Shown here in pieces: positions 22,461 through 33,547 of a DNA stretch of 64,000 nucleotides; within the stretch, counting starts at the first letter, position 1; each line of letters begins with the position of its first letter. Both the position numbers and the translations under genes were made by a program. The DNA is taken from contig BCKL01000029.1 of assembly GCA_001600635.1 (NCBI GenBank), positions 206,434 to 270,433 on the forward strand. The letters run 5' to 3'. Under the pieces are notes generated by a model. That model made no database searches and was not told where the DNA came from. It was given only the letters and a program-made list of their open reading frames with translations. Source of the stretch: Leucosporidium creatinivorum. Taxonomy: Eukaryota; Basidiomycota; Microbotryomycetes; Leucosporidiales; Leucosporidiaceae.

Positions 22461-22823
22461 CATCAGATCATATCACGGTGAACGCAAAGCTCTATGCAGC
22501 TACAGCACAAGCCCAAGACCCCTCTTCATTCAGACGCGACTTAGACGCGTCGCCTCTTTCGCTCTTCTCGGTCCTCTCACACACCTCGTCACGCTTCTCG
22601 CACAGCAGCAGTTGGATCAAAGGCTTGCTCCTAGCTCCACGAATCGCCTACAGCTCGCCCATCTCGGCACAGGCGCCACTCGACCTCAGCTTTGACCTTC
22701 GCCAACAAAACGCGCCCTTCTCACCCTCCAAACAGCTCCCCCTCCCTCTCGTCGCCTTGGTACAGCAGCAGCAAGCACTAGACCTCCTATTCAACGCCCC
22801 GCTGCAGCTCACCAGAGCTCGCA
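22461..22823. promoter_or_regulatory. HIT 3' region and RDH54 promoter
   Basis: 363 bp between two plus-strand genes. Polypyrimidine stretches precede the RDH54 start. No specific site recognised. Confidence 0.4.
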
Positions 22824-25800
22824 ATGCCCCCCTCCGCCTCGACCTCTTCCAACTCTCTCGCGCGTCGTCCCTCCTACTCAGCACAGCAGCACAGCTCGCC
22901 ACACTTCAACGGGAGTGCTAGTAAGAGTAAAGGGAAGGGGAGGGAGGTAGACTACAGCTCGGGCGGCGAGGGTGGAGCAGCGAAGGCGGTGGAGCAGACG
23001 CCGTTGGTCTGGGAGGTCAATTGGAGGAATGTACAGACTAAGAAGAATAAGACTTGGGAAGGGTGAGTAGCTGTCATGTCTGTGCTGCTGTATCGGTCAA
23101 CGATGTGGGACGGTAGAGCTGACCGAGCTTCGCGCTTTGCTCTCGTTCGCCCTTCGCAGAGATGGAGTGAGTAGCTTGCTCCGCAACAAAGCTCGCACCA
23201 CCGCTGACCATGCATCTGATCCACAGGTCCTCGTCGTCAAGGGTACCCATGCCGTCCTTCGCGACGAAAGCGGCAAGAGGTGCGCTCTCTCTCATCGCCG
23301 AGCTGTGGTTCTCCTCACTAATCGTCTCCACTACCACAGTCTCGGCTCTTCCACTCTCTCCGGTCCTATCTTCGCCGACGACGAGCTCAAGGTCGGGGGC
23401 AAAGAAGTCTTAGTACGCTTCAGATCGCCCTTCCCTCTGCTCGACGCTCGCTGACCCCCCATCTACTCCTAGGTCCAAGACCCCCTCCCCTACTCGACCT
23501 TCCTAACCCGTTTCGGCTACCTCCCCTCCACCCAAACGCAAGGCATCGCCTCCCCACTCCCCACCGCCGCCCCCCCTCGCCTCCCTCCCTCCCTCCCCCC
23601 GTCCACTCTCGCTCAACAGCTCTCCCGTGCCCCCGGCGGCCTTAGCGCCTCCAAAGCCCCTTCGCAGAAGTTCAAGCCTCTCAAACCCGTGGCTAGTGGT
23701 GTGCAGCAGCCTAGGAGGTTGAACTCGGGGGCAAGAGGGGGAACGCTGAGGTTGGAGAGGAGGGAGAGTGAGAATCGGGCGCCTGTTGGGTCGGGTTCGG
23801 GGATGGTGGAGAGGAGGGAGAGTAAAGGCAAGGGGAAGGACGTGGATATGGAGCTTGATGAGGATGGGAGCTCGCCGGTCGTTGTGCAGGGGATGAAGAG
23901 GAGTAGGGTGGTGCAGAGCGATGAGGACGAGCACGACGAGGAGGAAGCGTCAAGGAAGGTGTCGCCGTCGGTGGGGAGGAAGGAGAGGGTGCCCAGTAGG
24001 CAGGTCGAGATGATGGAGTTGGATGAGGAGGAAGAGGACGAGGATGATGTCCAGGTGATGGGCCCGCCGCCCAAGGTCGCGGTTAGGCCGGTGGGGAGCA
24101 AGTTCAAGGGACTGTCTTCGTCGTTGCAGGGAGCGATTAAGAGCGAGGAGGCGGAGGAAATGCACTGCTACCTTGTGAGTCGTCTGACTCCGTCACGAGC
24201 AAGTGTCGCCGGGCTAACTCTCCCCCGTCTCTCGCCTCTCGCAGTGCATGTGGCGCAAGTACTCGACCAAGAAGAACCCGAGCTGGGAGGGAGATGGAGT
24301 CCTCGTCATCTCCGGCAGGAAGGCTACCTTGAAGGATCGCGATACGGGCAAAGAGTGAGTTTCCTCGGCGAGGCCGGTCCACGAGCGACGAGCTGACCCT
24401 CCTCGGTCGAACAGCCTCGCCTCTTCCACCTGCAGCGGCGCTCGTCTCAGCTCTGGTGACCCTGTCTCGGTCGGAAGCAAGACCTGCGAGGTGACTCGCC
24501 TCGATCTCTCTCGGGCTTGAGCGCCGAACTGACCTCCCTCTCTCGCAGATCGACTCCTCCATCTCCACCTCCTCCTACCTCGACGGCTCCATCTTCTCCA
24601 AATTGCGCGCTACCTCTTCCTACATCCCTCCACCGCCCGCCCCCACCCTTACGACCGCCATCGCCTCGACCTCCTTCTTCGCTCCTCCCGCTCTCGTCAA
24701 ACCGAAGCCAATCAACCCTTTCAACGATCCCGCCACGGGAGGGAAGTTGCGAGCGGGGAAGACGCCGTTGCCGAGGTTTGATCCGAAGGAGGAGGGAGCC
24801 GTGGTGATGAAGAGGATGAGCAAGGAGGGGGAGGAGATTTGGAATAAGAAGTGAGTCGGCTCGTCGAGGAGGGTGGTGGCTGAGCTGACGAGTTTGAGGG
24901 CATGCAGGAAGCTACCCATCGTGGACGTCGTCATCGATCCGCTCATGGGCAAGCTGCTGCGTCAGCATCAAAAGGAGTGAGTCGCCGCCGCTCTCCCTGG
25001 GTGCTAGCGCTGACCGCTCTGCTCTCGACCGTAGAGGCGTCAAGTTTATGTACGAGGTGAGGTCGACCTCTTCGAACGATCGTTGGAGCCCTGTGCTGAC
25101 CTGCTTGCGACTCGCAGTGCGTCATGGGCATGAAGAGCGAAGGCCAAGGCTGCATCCTCGCGGATGAGATGGGACTCGGCAAGACGATCCAAGGCATTGC
25201 GCTTATCTGGACGTTGATGAGTGGGCTCCTCATCCGTTCTCATCTTTCGAACGCCTTCACTGACACTCTTCGCCCTCGACTACAGAGCAGAACCCTTGCT
25301 GGGGCGCCGGCACCGGAGTCATCGAGCGCGCTGTGATCGTCTGCCCCGTCACGCTTGTCAAGGTGAGTCACCATTCTTCTGCGACTCTCTCACGTCGCTC
25401 ACTGTATCCCCTCGCTACAGAACTGGTCGACCGAGATCAGGAAGTGGCTCGGTCGCGACCGACTTCGAGTCTTTGTCGCCGACCAAGGCTCAACCATCAA
25501 GTCCTTCTGCGCCGGCAAAAGCTACCAAGTGCTTATCATCGGCTACGAGAAGGTGTGTCCCCTCTTCCTCTGCACTCGACCTGCCTCTGACTAGCAGCTG
25601 ACTTGCGCTCGGCGGGGAACAGCTCCGCACCGTCGTCGACGACCTCAAGTCAATCCAACCGCCCATCGGCCTCATCATCTGCGACGAAGGTAGGTCTGCT
25701 CTCTCTCGCAGTACACCCCGTCGTCTCGCTAACGCTTCCCTTCACTCCCAGGCCATCGCCTCAAGTCCTCAGGCGCCAAAGTCACGAAAGCCCTCCGCAG

Positions 25801-28069
25801 CCTCAACTGCAAGCGTCGCATCATCATGACCGGTACTCCGATCCAGAACGACTTGCAAGAATATCACACTATGGTCGGTGCGTCGAGACTCTGCCTCACT
25901 GCTGAATTTGACGCTTGAGCTGACCCCGAGCTCTCGCAGACTTCGTCAACCCCGGCTGCCTCGACACCTACTCGACGTTCAAGAAGAGTGAGCCATGTTC
26001 TCGTCCTACAGCATCGGCAGAGCTGACACGTCCTCCACCCACCCAGTCTTCGAGAACCCTATCCTCAAGTCTCGCGAGCCGAACGCCAGTGCCAAGGTCA
26101 AGGAAGTCGGTACCGCTCGTAACGACCAGCTGCAGCGTATTGGGCAAGCTTTCATGCTCCGTCGCACGGGCGAAGTCATCTCCAAGTATCTGCCACCGAA
26201 GCGTACGCCTTTTCCCTTCCAGCTCTTCCGCCGAGAGCTGACCTCGCCCCCCTCGCAGTCGAGTACACCGTCTTCATCATGCCCACACAAGTTCAACTCG
26301 CCATCTACGCCAAGATTATCGAAGGAAACGCTGTGCGCGACGTCCTCAACGGCGCGGGAGGGGGCAACGCTCAGCAGTTGTCGGTCCTCAACGTCCTCAA
26401 GAAGCTCTGCAACACGCCGGGGTTGCTCATGCAGCAGCTGAAGGAGGTGAGTTGCTTGCGGCATCAAATAGGCGTAGAGCAGAGACTGATGAGATTGAGC
26501 GTCCAGGGCAAGGGACTCGACATTTTGCGAGGCTCGGTCGTCAAACTGCTCGAGGACGCCGGGACCGATCCTTTCGACTTTGGTCTCTCCGGTACGCTTC
26601 TCACTCCCTCATTTCGTCTTTTGGGCCCACTGACTCTGGTCCCCCGACCCGCAGGCAAGATGCTCGCCCTCGGTTCGCTCCTCCAAAAGCTCCGCGAGGC
26701 CAACGAAGAGAAGATCGTCGTCGTCAGCAACTTTACCTCGACTCTCGACATCATTGAGAAGCACTGCAAGAGCAAGAAGTACCCGCTCTGCCGTCTCGAT
26801 GGGTTCGTCTCGCTCTCCCCCCCAGGTCGAGGGTCGAAAGCTGATGTGCGTTCCGTCTCGTACAGCAAAACCGATCAGAAGGATCGCATCTCCATCGTCA
26901 ACAGCTTCAACCGCGGACCCGTCAAGAACAACTGTGCGTCTCCTTCGTTTCGTCTCGGGGGACGCAGCAAGCTGACCTCTCCGCACCGAACAGTCGTCTT
27001 CCTTCTCTCGAGCAAGAGTGGTGGAACCGGTCTGAACAGTTAGCTGTTCTCCCTTTGTTCCGTGTAGTCTCACGCTGACAGCATCCCTCTCGCAGTCATC
27101 GGCGCCTCTCGTCTCGTGCTCGTCGACCTCGACTGGAATCCCTCCGTCGACTTGCAGGCCATGGCTCGGTGAGTGCCGCTCGCTACGCCTTTCTTGTCGA
27201 GTTGCTGCTAATCCTCGGCCGTCTTACAGTATCCACCGCGAAGGACAGCAGAAGCAATGCGTGAGTCTCGCTCGGTCGCTTCTCGCAGCTCGGCGCTCAC
27301 CCGGCGCCCTAATCTCACACAGGTCATCTACCGCTTCCTCACCTCTGGAACGATGGACGAGAAGATTTTCCAGCGCCAGACGACCAAGCTCGGTCTCAGT
27401 GGATCGCTCATGGTGAGCCTTCCTTCCCTCGCGCGCCCAGCACCGAACACGAGCTGATCTTCTTTCCTTCAGGACAACGACAGCGTCGGTGCTGCGAGCA
27501 AGGGAGACGCTTTCACCATCAGCGATGTGAGCCACCTCTCCATCTCTCCAGCTCTTGTCGGAAAAAGCTAATCCTCTCGTCGCCGACAGCTTCGCAACAT
27601 CTTCAAGCACCACCCCGGCGTCGCCTGCCAGACTCACGACCTCTTGGGCTGCCGCTGCCATCTCGATGGGGCTGAACAGGGCGATCCTTTTGACGACGAC
27701 GACGAGGACGAGGACGACGACGTTCCCCTCGAGCTCGGCTTTACTCAGGCTTCGCAATACGTCGAGGATGCGAGGGTGAGTCGGTGCTGCTTCTCCTCGA
27801 GTGCATCTGCTGACTCTCGCCTTTCACAGCCCAACAAGGACCGCAAGACCCTGTCGGTCCTCAACACCTGGACCCACCACAACGGGTGCGATCAGCAGTC
27901 GGTCGACGAGATCGAAGACGACCTCCTTCGCGGAATCGTCTACGCTCGAGTGGCCGAATCTGGAGATGAGGAGGGATTCGACCCGTTGGGCAAGGGTGGC
28001 ATACGCTTGAGGGGAGGTCAAATTGGCATGTGCTTCGCCAAGAAGAGCACCGCGGGCTCGGCCGAGTGA
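22824..28069 (+). CDS. RDH54: DNA translocase RDH54/TID1 (RAD54B), Swi2/Snf2 family
   Basis: Rdh54 is a double-strand DNA translocase that works with Rad51/Dmc1 in recombination. The start is ATG at 22824 ([10 protein letters not shown]). Two DUF2439 modules come first: [20 protein letters not shown]...VLVVKG, and after a long acidic linker [20 protein letters not shown]. The helicase core follows: [19 protein letters not shown] (Walker A), [14 protein letters not shown] (DEGH box), [101 protein letters not shown] and [13 protein letters not shown] Cys-rich tail ([20 protein letters not shown]) and TGA end it. About twenty short introns; one exon (23160-23166) is only 7 nt. Expected nuclear. 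Confidence 0.93.
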
Positions 28070-28314
28070 TTCGGCGCTGTTGTGTATTCTCTCGCTGCAT
28101 TTGCTATCACCTCGTTTGCTTCTCTTGGACTGCTGCACTACAGCGAGCTGTTCCCATCGACCTCTGGCGATGCTTGGCCCTCGCCCCACATTTCGTGGAT
28201 CGCCCTCCCGTTAGCGCACAGAACCCTACTTCGCTTCTCTTCATCCTGCCGCTCACGCGGGACAGCTCAGTCGACGTCTCTCGCACTCGCACCCTCGCCG
28301 AGTACCCTACAGCC

Positions 28315-30538
28315 ATGCCCCATGCAGCCTATGGCAAGCAACCCGAAGCGGAAGGTCAACGGCCCTTCGCGACCCCCTTCGACCAAATCAGCGAGGAAGA
28401 GTTCTCGGGCGAGGTCCCAGACTACTTGGAGCGTGAGTCTCCCACCGGTGTTGCTTTTCAACGGCGGCAGGGCTGTAACGGGGCAGAAGGCTGAAGCGGA
28501 GCGGCCAAAGAACGCGCCTGCCCACGAGTTCGCCGACGAGCAGCGCCGAGCTGACCTTTCCCTTCGATTACACAGCTCCGTACTCACTACAAGGTGAGCT
28601 ATCTACATAGCTCGGCTAACCCTTGCCCTGAGCTTGCCTCAGTTTTGCGCTCGAGGCTGGCAGACCCTCGCCGAGATTGCGCCGAAAGCTGACCTATATT
28701 CTTCGCAGACATCACCATGCAGTCTCTTTCATACGAAATACGCTCGAAGCCCGACTGGCAGACGAAGCGCAAGTATTCCACGATTCGCGCCAAGTGGAGA
28801 GCCGAGGCGCTCGCTCAGAACCAGATGGAGGGAGGTCTCACCGAGGCCATGGTCGACTACGTTCTCGACGAGCTAGAGCTACACGAGCAAGATATGAGCG
28901 ATCCGAACGGTATCCGAGTGAGCTGGCTTTCTCGCTCGATCAACTTCGGCGCTGAGCTGACCCATTCCGCCTCGCTAGATCTCCTGCTTCGACAAGATCT
29001 ACGAGTCAGACTCGCTCATCCCTTCTGATCTTCGCGACACTCTGCTCGAGCACATTGCCAAGCTGGAGAACGTCCCCGAAGAGGCGCTCGACTGGCACCC
29101 TGGCTCCAACAAGCAAGTCCTCGACCTCGTCCACCCCTCGCTCTACCCTCTACGCTACGGCATCACACCTATCCATACGCGCAACGATGCTGGAGAGCTC
29201 AGCGAGGAACTCTCGGTAGCTCCGGCGGCGAGGAATGCCAAACACTCGACGAGCAAGAAGTTCCAGTGGCTGCCGACCGACTTCGCCATCGCCGAGGACG
29301 GTTCGGTCAAGATTGAGTCGTACATCAACAATCTGTGAGTGTTTTCTCGACTGTGCGTACAGCTATAGAGCTGACCATCCTTTTTGCCAGCCACCCCGAA
29401 CGCGAGGCTGCCTTCTACCCCGTCCTCGCTCGGCTCTTCGAGCGCTTCGTGCCGATGTACGAGCGCGTCCTCTCCGACCTCCAATCTCCTCCTCCCCGTC
29501 GCATCACCGTGGCCATGGATGACGCATACCATTGGTATGCGGACGAGTTCGACGAGGAAGGTTACGAGGGCTCAGATGTCGACACGGCCATGGAGGAGTT
29601 CTACGAGTCGCGCAAGATCACCCTTCCCGCTCCCAAGAAGCCTTTCTCCCTTCCTCCAGCACCCGAGGGCGACTCTCCCGCCTTCAAGCTGCGCGGCCGA
29701 ACCGTACAGGTCATCGTCAAGCTCGCCAGCATCCTCCTCACCCCCGAGCAGCCGAATTACGAGGGGGGTGTCTGGCACGTCGAGGGTATGCAGAACGAGG
29801 AGATCGTCGCCTCGGGCATCTACTACTACGACGAAGAGAACATCTCGGAGAGCCGTCTCGCTTTTCGTGGCACTTTCGCCGAAGACGAGCTGCCTTACGA
29901 GCAGAACGATGCTCGAGGGGTCGGAGCGGTCTTTGGCATCGAGAAGTGAGTCGACCTCTTTCTCTGACAAGCACACCTAAGTCTTGTGAGGGGCAGGGAG
30001 GCGCTCGCTGACCCTCTCGGCGATCCTTCTCGGCTCTGCTTCTCGGCTCCGCAGTGAGGGCCCCTGCATCCAGGATTATGGCTCGCTCGAGACCAAAGGC
30101 GGTCGGGCTATCGCTTTCCCCAACATCTACCAGCACCAAGTCTCCGACTTCTCCCTCGTCGACCCCACCAAGCCCGGCCATCGCAAGATCCTCGTCTTCT
30201 TCCTCGTCGACCCCCTCAAACGGGTCCTTTCGACGACCGAGGTACCTCCTCAACAGCAGGACTGGGCGCTGGCGGAGCTCCTGAAGGGTCGACAGGCGGA
30301 TTCAACATTCCCTTCGCTGCCGAATGAACTCTGGGCCAATGTCGTGGAGGAGAGCTCGTTACTATCGCTGAAAGAGGCGAAGGCCGTACGGGAGGAGCTG
30401 ATGAAGGAGCGCAAGTTTCTGGTTGAGGAGAACACCACCGCCATATTTGAGTGAGTGGACTTTCGCCGCCTGGTTCGAGCACCGAGCTGACCTCGCTTCG
30501 GGTTTCGCAGGCGCCCATTCTCCCTTTGCGAGCATTGA
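28315..30538 (+). CDS. DUF4246 family protein
   Basis: Exon 1 (28315-28432) starts MPHAAYGKQPEAEG and joins an 18-nt exon (28576-28593), then DITMQSLSYEIRSKPDW. Family landmarks follow: FQWLPTDFAIAEDGSVKIES, YINNLHPEREAAFYPVLARL, FVPMYERVLSDL, GGVWHVEGMQNEEIVASGIY, YYDEENISESRLAFRG, HRKILVFFLVDPLKRVLST, and the C-terminal ERPFSLCEH with TGA at 30536-30538, shared by this fungal family. The biochemical role is unknown. H and E in WHVEGM plus the H of GHRKILVFFLVDP resemble the metal ligands of double-stranded beta-helix oxygenases; that is an inference. A competing ATG at 28323 lies in another frame that does not continue. Confidence 0.85.
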
Positions 30539-30721
30539 GTAGCTTGTTAGGCAGCTGTAAATATCATCTATGAGTGTCTCCACTCCGCTCAGGAGAGGTG
30601 ATCAAGGTGTGCACCCCTCCTTACCCCGCTCGACCTTGTCGCCTTCGCTCGCTCGACTCTCTCTTTCCTCCCGCTCACTCGTCTCGGTGCTTGACTCGCC
30701 TGCTCGCTCTGCTGGACGATG

Positions 30722-31636
30722 ATGGAAGCTACAGCAGACCTCGCTCGCTACTGCTTGCATTGTCACGCTACTGGTAAGCCCTGTTGAGCTGCAGGGAAGC
30801 GAGGATAAGGGGAGGGCTGACGCCGACCGTCTCGAGCAGCTGCTGCTGGCGGAGGATCACTCAAGGCTTGCGGCGGGTGCAAGAAAGCGCGATACTGCTC
30901 TACAGAATGTCGTGAGTCTCTAAACTGAGCGTAACGAGGCGGATACGAGCGCCGAAATTGACTCTCGTCTCGCTTCGCAGAGAAGCTCGACCGGCCTCAG
31001 CATAGAATTTGGTGCTCTGCTCTCAGACGCAGCAATACGGACGACCGTGTGTGCATCCCTATACATGAGCTTGAGGCGTTCGAAAGCGCAGCAGGAGGTA
31101 GATCCCTTCACAGCTTGAACCCCCCAGTCACCACCGAGCCGTTTCAAATTCGCTGACACCTCTTGACCTGCAGGCATGGTGGGGTGGGCCGCCGAGCGTG
31201 CACTCGATCTGATGAATCCCACTAGCACACACTTGAGCCGTGTGCTTGTCACGTCACGTCATTCCGAATCAACCATCTTTGGCGATTTGGCGACGACCCC
31301 GTCAACCGCTTTCGCCTACTCGAGGTCTCTACTCAGCCGATCCGCTATGTCGCGCAACACCTTCTATGGATGCACGCCGAAAAAGGCCAAGAACTCTCGG
31401 AGATGCTCTCCATGCTTAACGGGGCGCCCGACGAAAAAGGCAGACCAAACGCCGATCTTTTCTACAGTCAGCTCGCCCTCTATGACTTAACTCGCGTGGA
31501 GGGCGATCACCGTCCGCGGGTTTACCAAGGGCGGTCGGCGTATGCTGGTTGCCGAAGAGAACTGGCAGGACCAGCTCAAATGGATGCTCGGCGGAGGCTC
31601 GGCATGAAGAAGGCAGCGGGAGCAGAGACGTTTTGA
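30722..31636 (+). pseudogene. MYND-type zinc-finger gene (copy c), decayed inverted duplicate of copy a
   Basis: Exon 1 (30722-30773) and exons 2-3 match copy a (5813-6762) almost base for base, including a complete MYND finger (YCLHCH, ACGGC, RYCSTEC). The third intron, near 31100-31175, differs from that of copy a by about one base in 76. The last exon is broken: GTCACGTCACGTCATT shows a 5-base CGTCA duplication near 31255, and about 14 bases are missing near 31500 relative to copy a; either shifts the frame. Similarity continues about 60 bp upstream of the ATG. It is a segmental duplicate 24 kb away in inverted orientation. A truncated finger protein could still be made. Confidence 0.75.
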
Positions 31637-31989
31637 GGTTGCAAACAGCCGACCATCAAGTTTCACTGGCCTTTTAGCTCTTTGTGAACAGAGAGAGAAC
31701 TTGAGAGGGTGCTCGATACACGGCTTCCTACCTTTGCCATCGCCGAGCTTGCCTCCTTCGCCTTTCCCAATCGATCTGCCTCGCTCTTCTAGGTCTTGAA
31801 AGCTCTCAGAAAGTGCTCTTGAGCCATTTCACTACATCTAGAACATACTACAGAACCCCCTCGCCAAGCTTGGACCTCCTCAGCCTCGCTCGACCCTCTT
31901 CGATTTCGCTCGTCCTCCTTTGTCCCTCCTCCCTCATCTTTGCTCGTCTCTCTCTCTTTCGACCGCGCTGGAAGCTGCTCGCTCGTAGG
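31637..31989. other. Intergenic region between MYND copies c and d
   Basis: 353 bp. The first 160 bp or so are a diverged copy of sequence downstream of MYND copy a. The rest, with TC-rich runs at 31880-31970, is the likely promoter of copy d. Confidence 0.45.
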
Positions 31990-33042
31990 ATGGAAGCTCA
32001 AAGCTCAAGCTCGAAGGGACGGTTCTGCTTCAAATGTGGGGTGCTCGAAGGTGAGCTACAGCTTGAGTTTGAGCGAGCGAGGGCTCGAAGCTCACCAGCT
32101 CCACCCGCGGCGAGGGAAAGCTGACGAGTCTTTTGCTCGACACGCAGACGACGGCAAGGGCTCGGCACGGAGGTTAATGGCTTGTGGGCGGTGTCGCGGT
32201 GCATGGTACTGCTCCAAAGAGTGTCGTGAGTCTCGCCGAGAAAAGCGACCGAGGTGTGTGAGCGAAAGACGACTAATCGGCGCTCGGATCCATCTACAGA
32301 AACTGTTGACTGGCTCAGGCAGCACAAAGTGCACTGCTCTGCCATCAGCACCGTCAGGTCGCGTCCGCCGTCGGTCGTCCCCGATCGCTCGAGCACTCGG
32401 CGTGAAGCTGAGATCGCGGGTCTATTCGCCGAGTTCACTACAAATGTCATGGGTGAGCTCTGCACTAATTCGATCTTGCTTGCGCCAGTAGCGATTCTGA
32501 TATCCTTCCTCTGCTGCAGACGAGCTTACGACGCGTGCTTCGCTCGCTTCCCTTTTCGGCTCGGCATGCCCAACGCTCTCCACGAGACGCACTTCCTCAC
32601 TCTAGAGTTCGTCCCTACCCTTGACCCTACACTAGTCTCTCAAGGCGTCCGCCATCGCATCCAAGCCGTCGGCCACGCAATGCTCACGACGACCGAGTTG
32701 GACGCCCTCTTCGCTAAGCTCAACGTACCGGGCCCTAAAGGTACCCTTGGCCGCTTTAAAAACGAAGAGTTCAGTCTGACAGCAGCGGAGAACGCCAAAC
32801 GAGGACGGATCACCTGCCGACTCATCTGCTACGCTCGCTTCGACATCCCCGAGGGAGGGGGAGGGCAGATTGTGCTCGCTGCCGACGCTTTGTACCTGCC
32901 TCCACTTTCCCCAACGCAGCAAACAGCTACTCACATATTCCGTCGCTGGTACTCTCTCCTTCTCGCCTCGCTCGCTGGACCAGTGCCGAGCCAGGAGGAG
33001 CTCGCCGCGAGGATGTTCGTGGCGTCGCTGGGGGGCGAATGA
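31990..33042 (+). CDS. MYND-type zinc-finger protein (copy d)
   Basis: Exon 1 (ATG at 31990) encodes FCFKCGVLE; exon 2 gives MACGRCRGAWYCSKEC; exon 3 gives QTVDWLRQHKVHC. All MYND zinc ligands are present. The C-terminal region reads MPNALHETHFLTLEFVPTLD, VRHRIQAVGHAMLTTTELDA, and RRWYSLLLASLAGPVPSQEE up to the stop at 33040-33042. One point is unresolved: a typical intron (GTGAGC...TGCTGCAG, about 32450-32520) would, if spliced, put the next exon into a frame with an early TAG, whereas reading through keeps a single open frame. Either the intron is retained, another site is used, or the gene carries a small indel. Function unknown. Confidence 0.65.
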
Positions 33043-33547
33043 AGGCGCTAGCTGTTTAGCAGCTGGCCGAGGCTCTCCGACAGCCTCTGAGGGTGAAATC
33101 AAGTCTACCAGAGCTCCTGAGCGGTACCGAGAGAACATCTCGCCACCCGAAGACGGCTGCTCGGCGAACCCGAGCTGCTGAGTGGCAGAAGCGTCGACTG
33201 CAACTACCGTTCGGCAAACACGAGCCGTAACATGAGCCTTGCCTCTGTTGTCTTCGTCAGAACTTGGCGATGGCAGCTTCGCAAATTCTTGTGCTTCCAT
33301 GCACTGGCAGACTGCCGACCGCGACTTCTTCGGCGATCGCTGCTCGGGCTCGACAATGTCAGCTCGTCGCGTCGTCTCGAGGCTCTCTAGCTTCAAGCAC
33401 AAACGAAGAGTGCTGTCCTAGCTTCACGAGCGACCATCATACCCCTATCGAACTCGACTTGGCCTCGAAGGAGCTCGACCACTCATGCCCTCCCACATCT
33501 ACCTCGCCTCTGCTTTCGACTCGCGTTCGACTTTGCTACAGCTCAAG
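33043..33547. other. Intergenic region between MYND copy d and the F-box gene
   Basis: 505 bp holding the 3' end of one gene and the promoter of the next. Frames are short. No repeat or RNA gene seen. Confidence 0.4.

Noticed and set aside
28323-28432. Alternative ATG (MQPMASNPKRK) for the DUF4246 gene
   Set aside because: Its frame does not continue into the conserved exons, whereas ATG 28315 joins in phase to 28576 and beyond.
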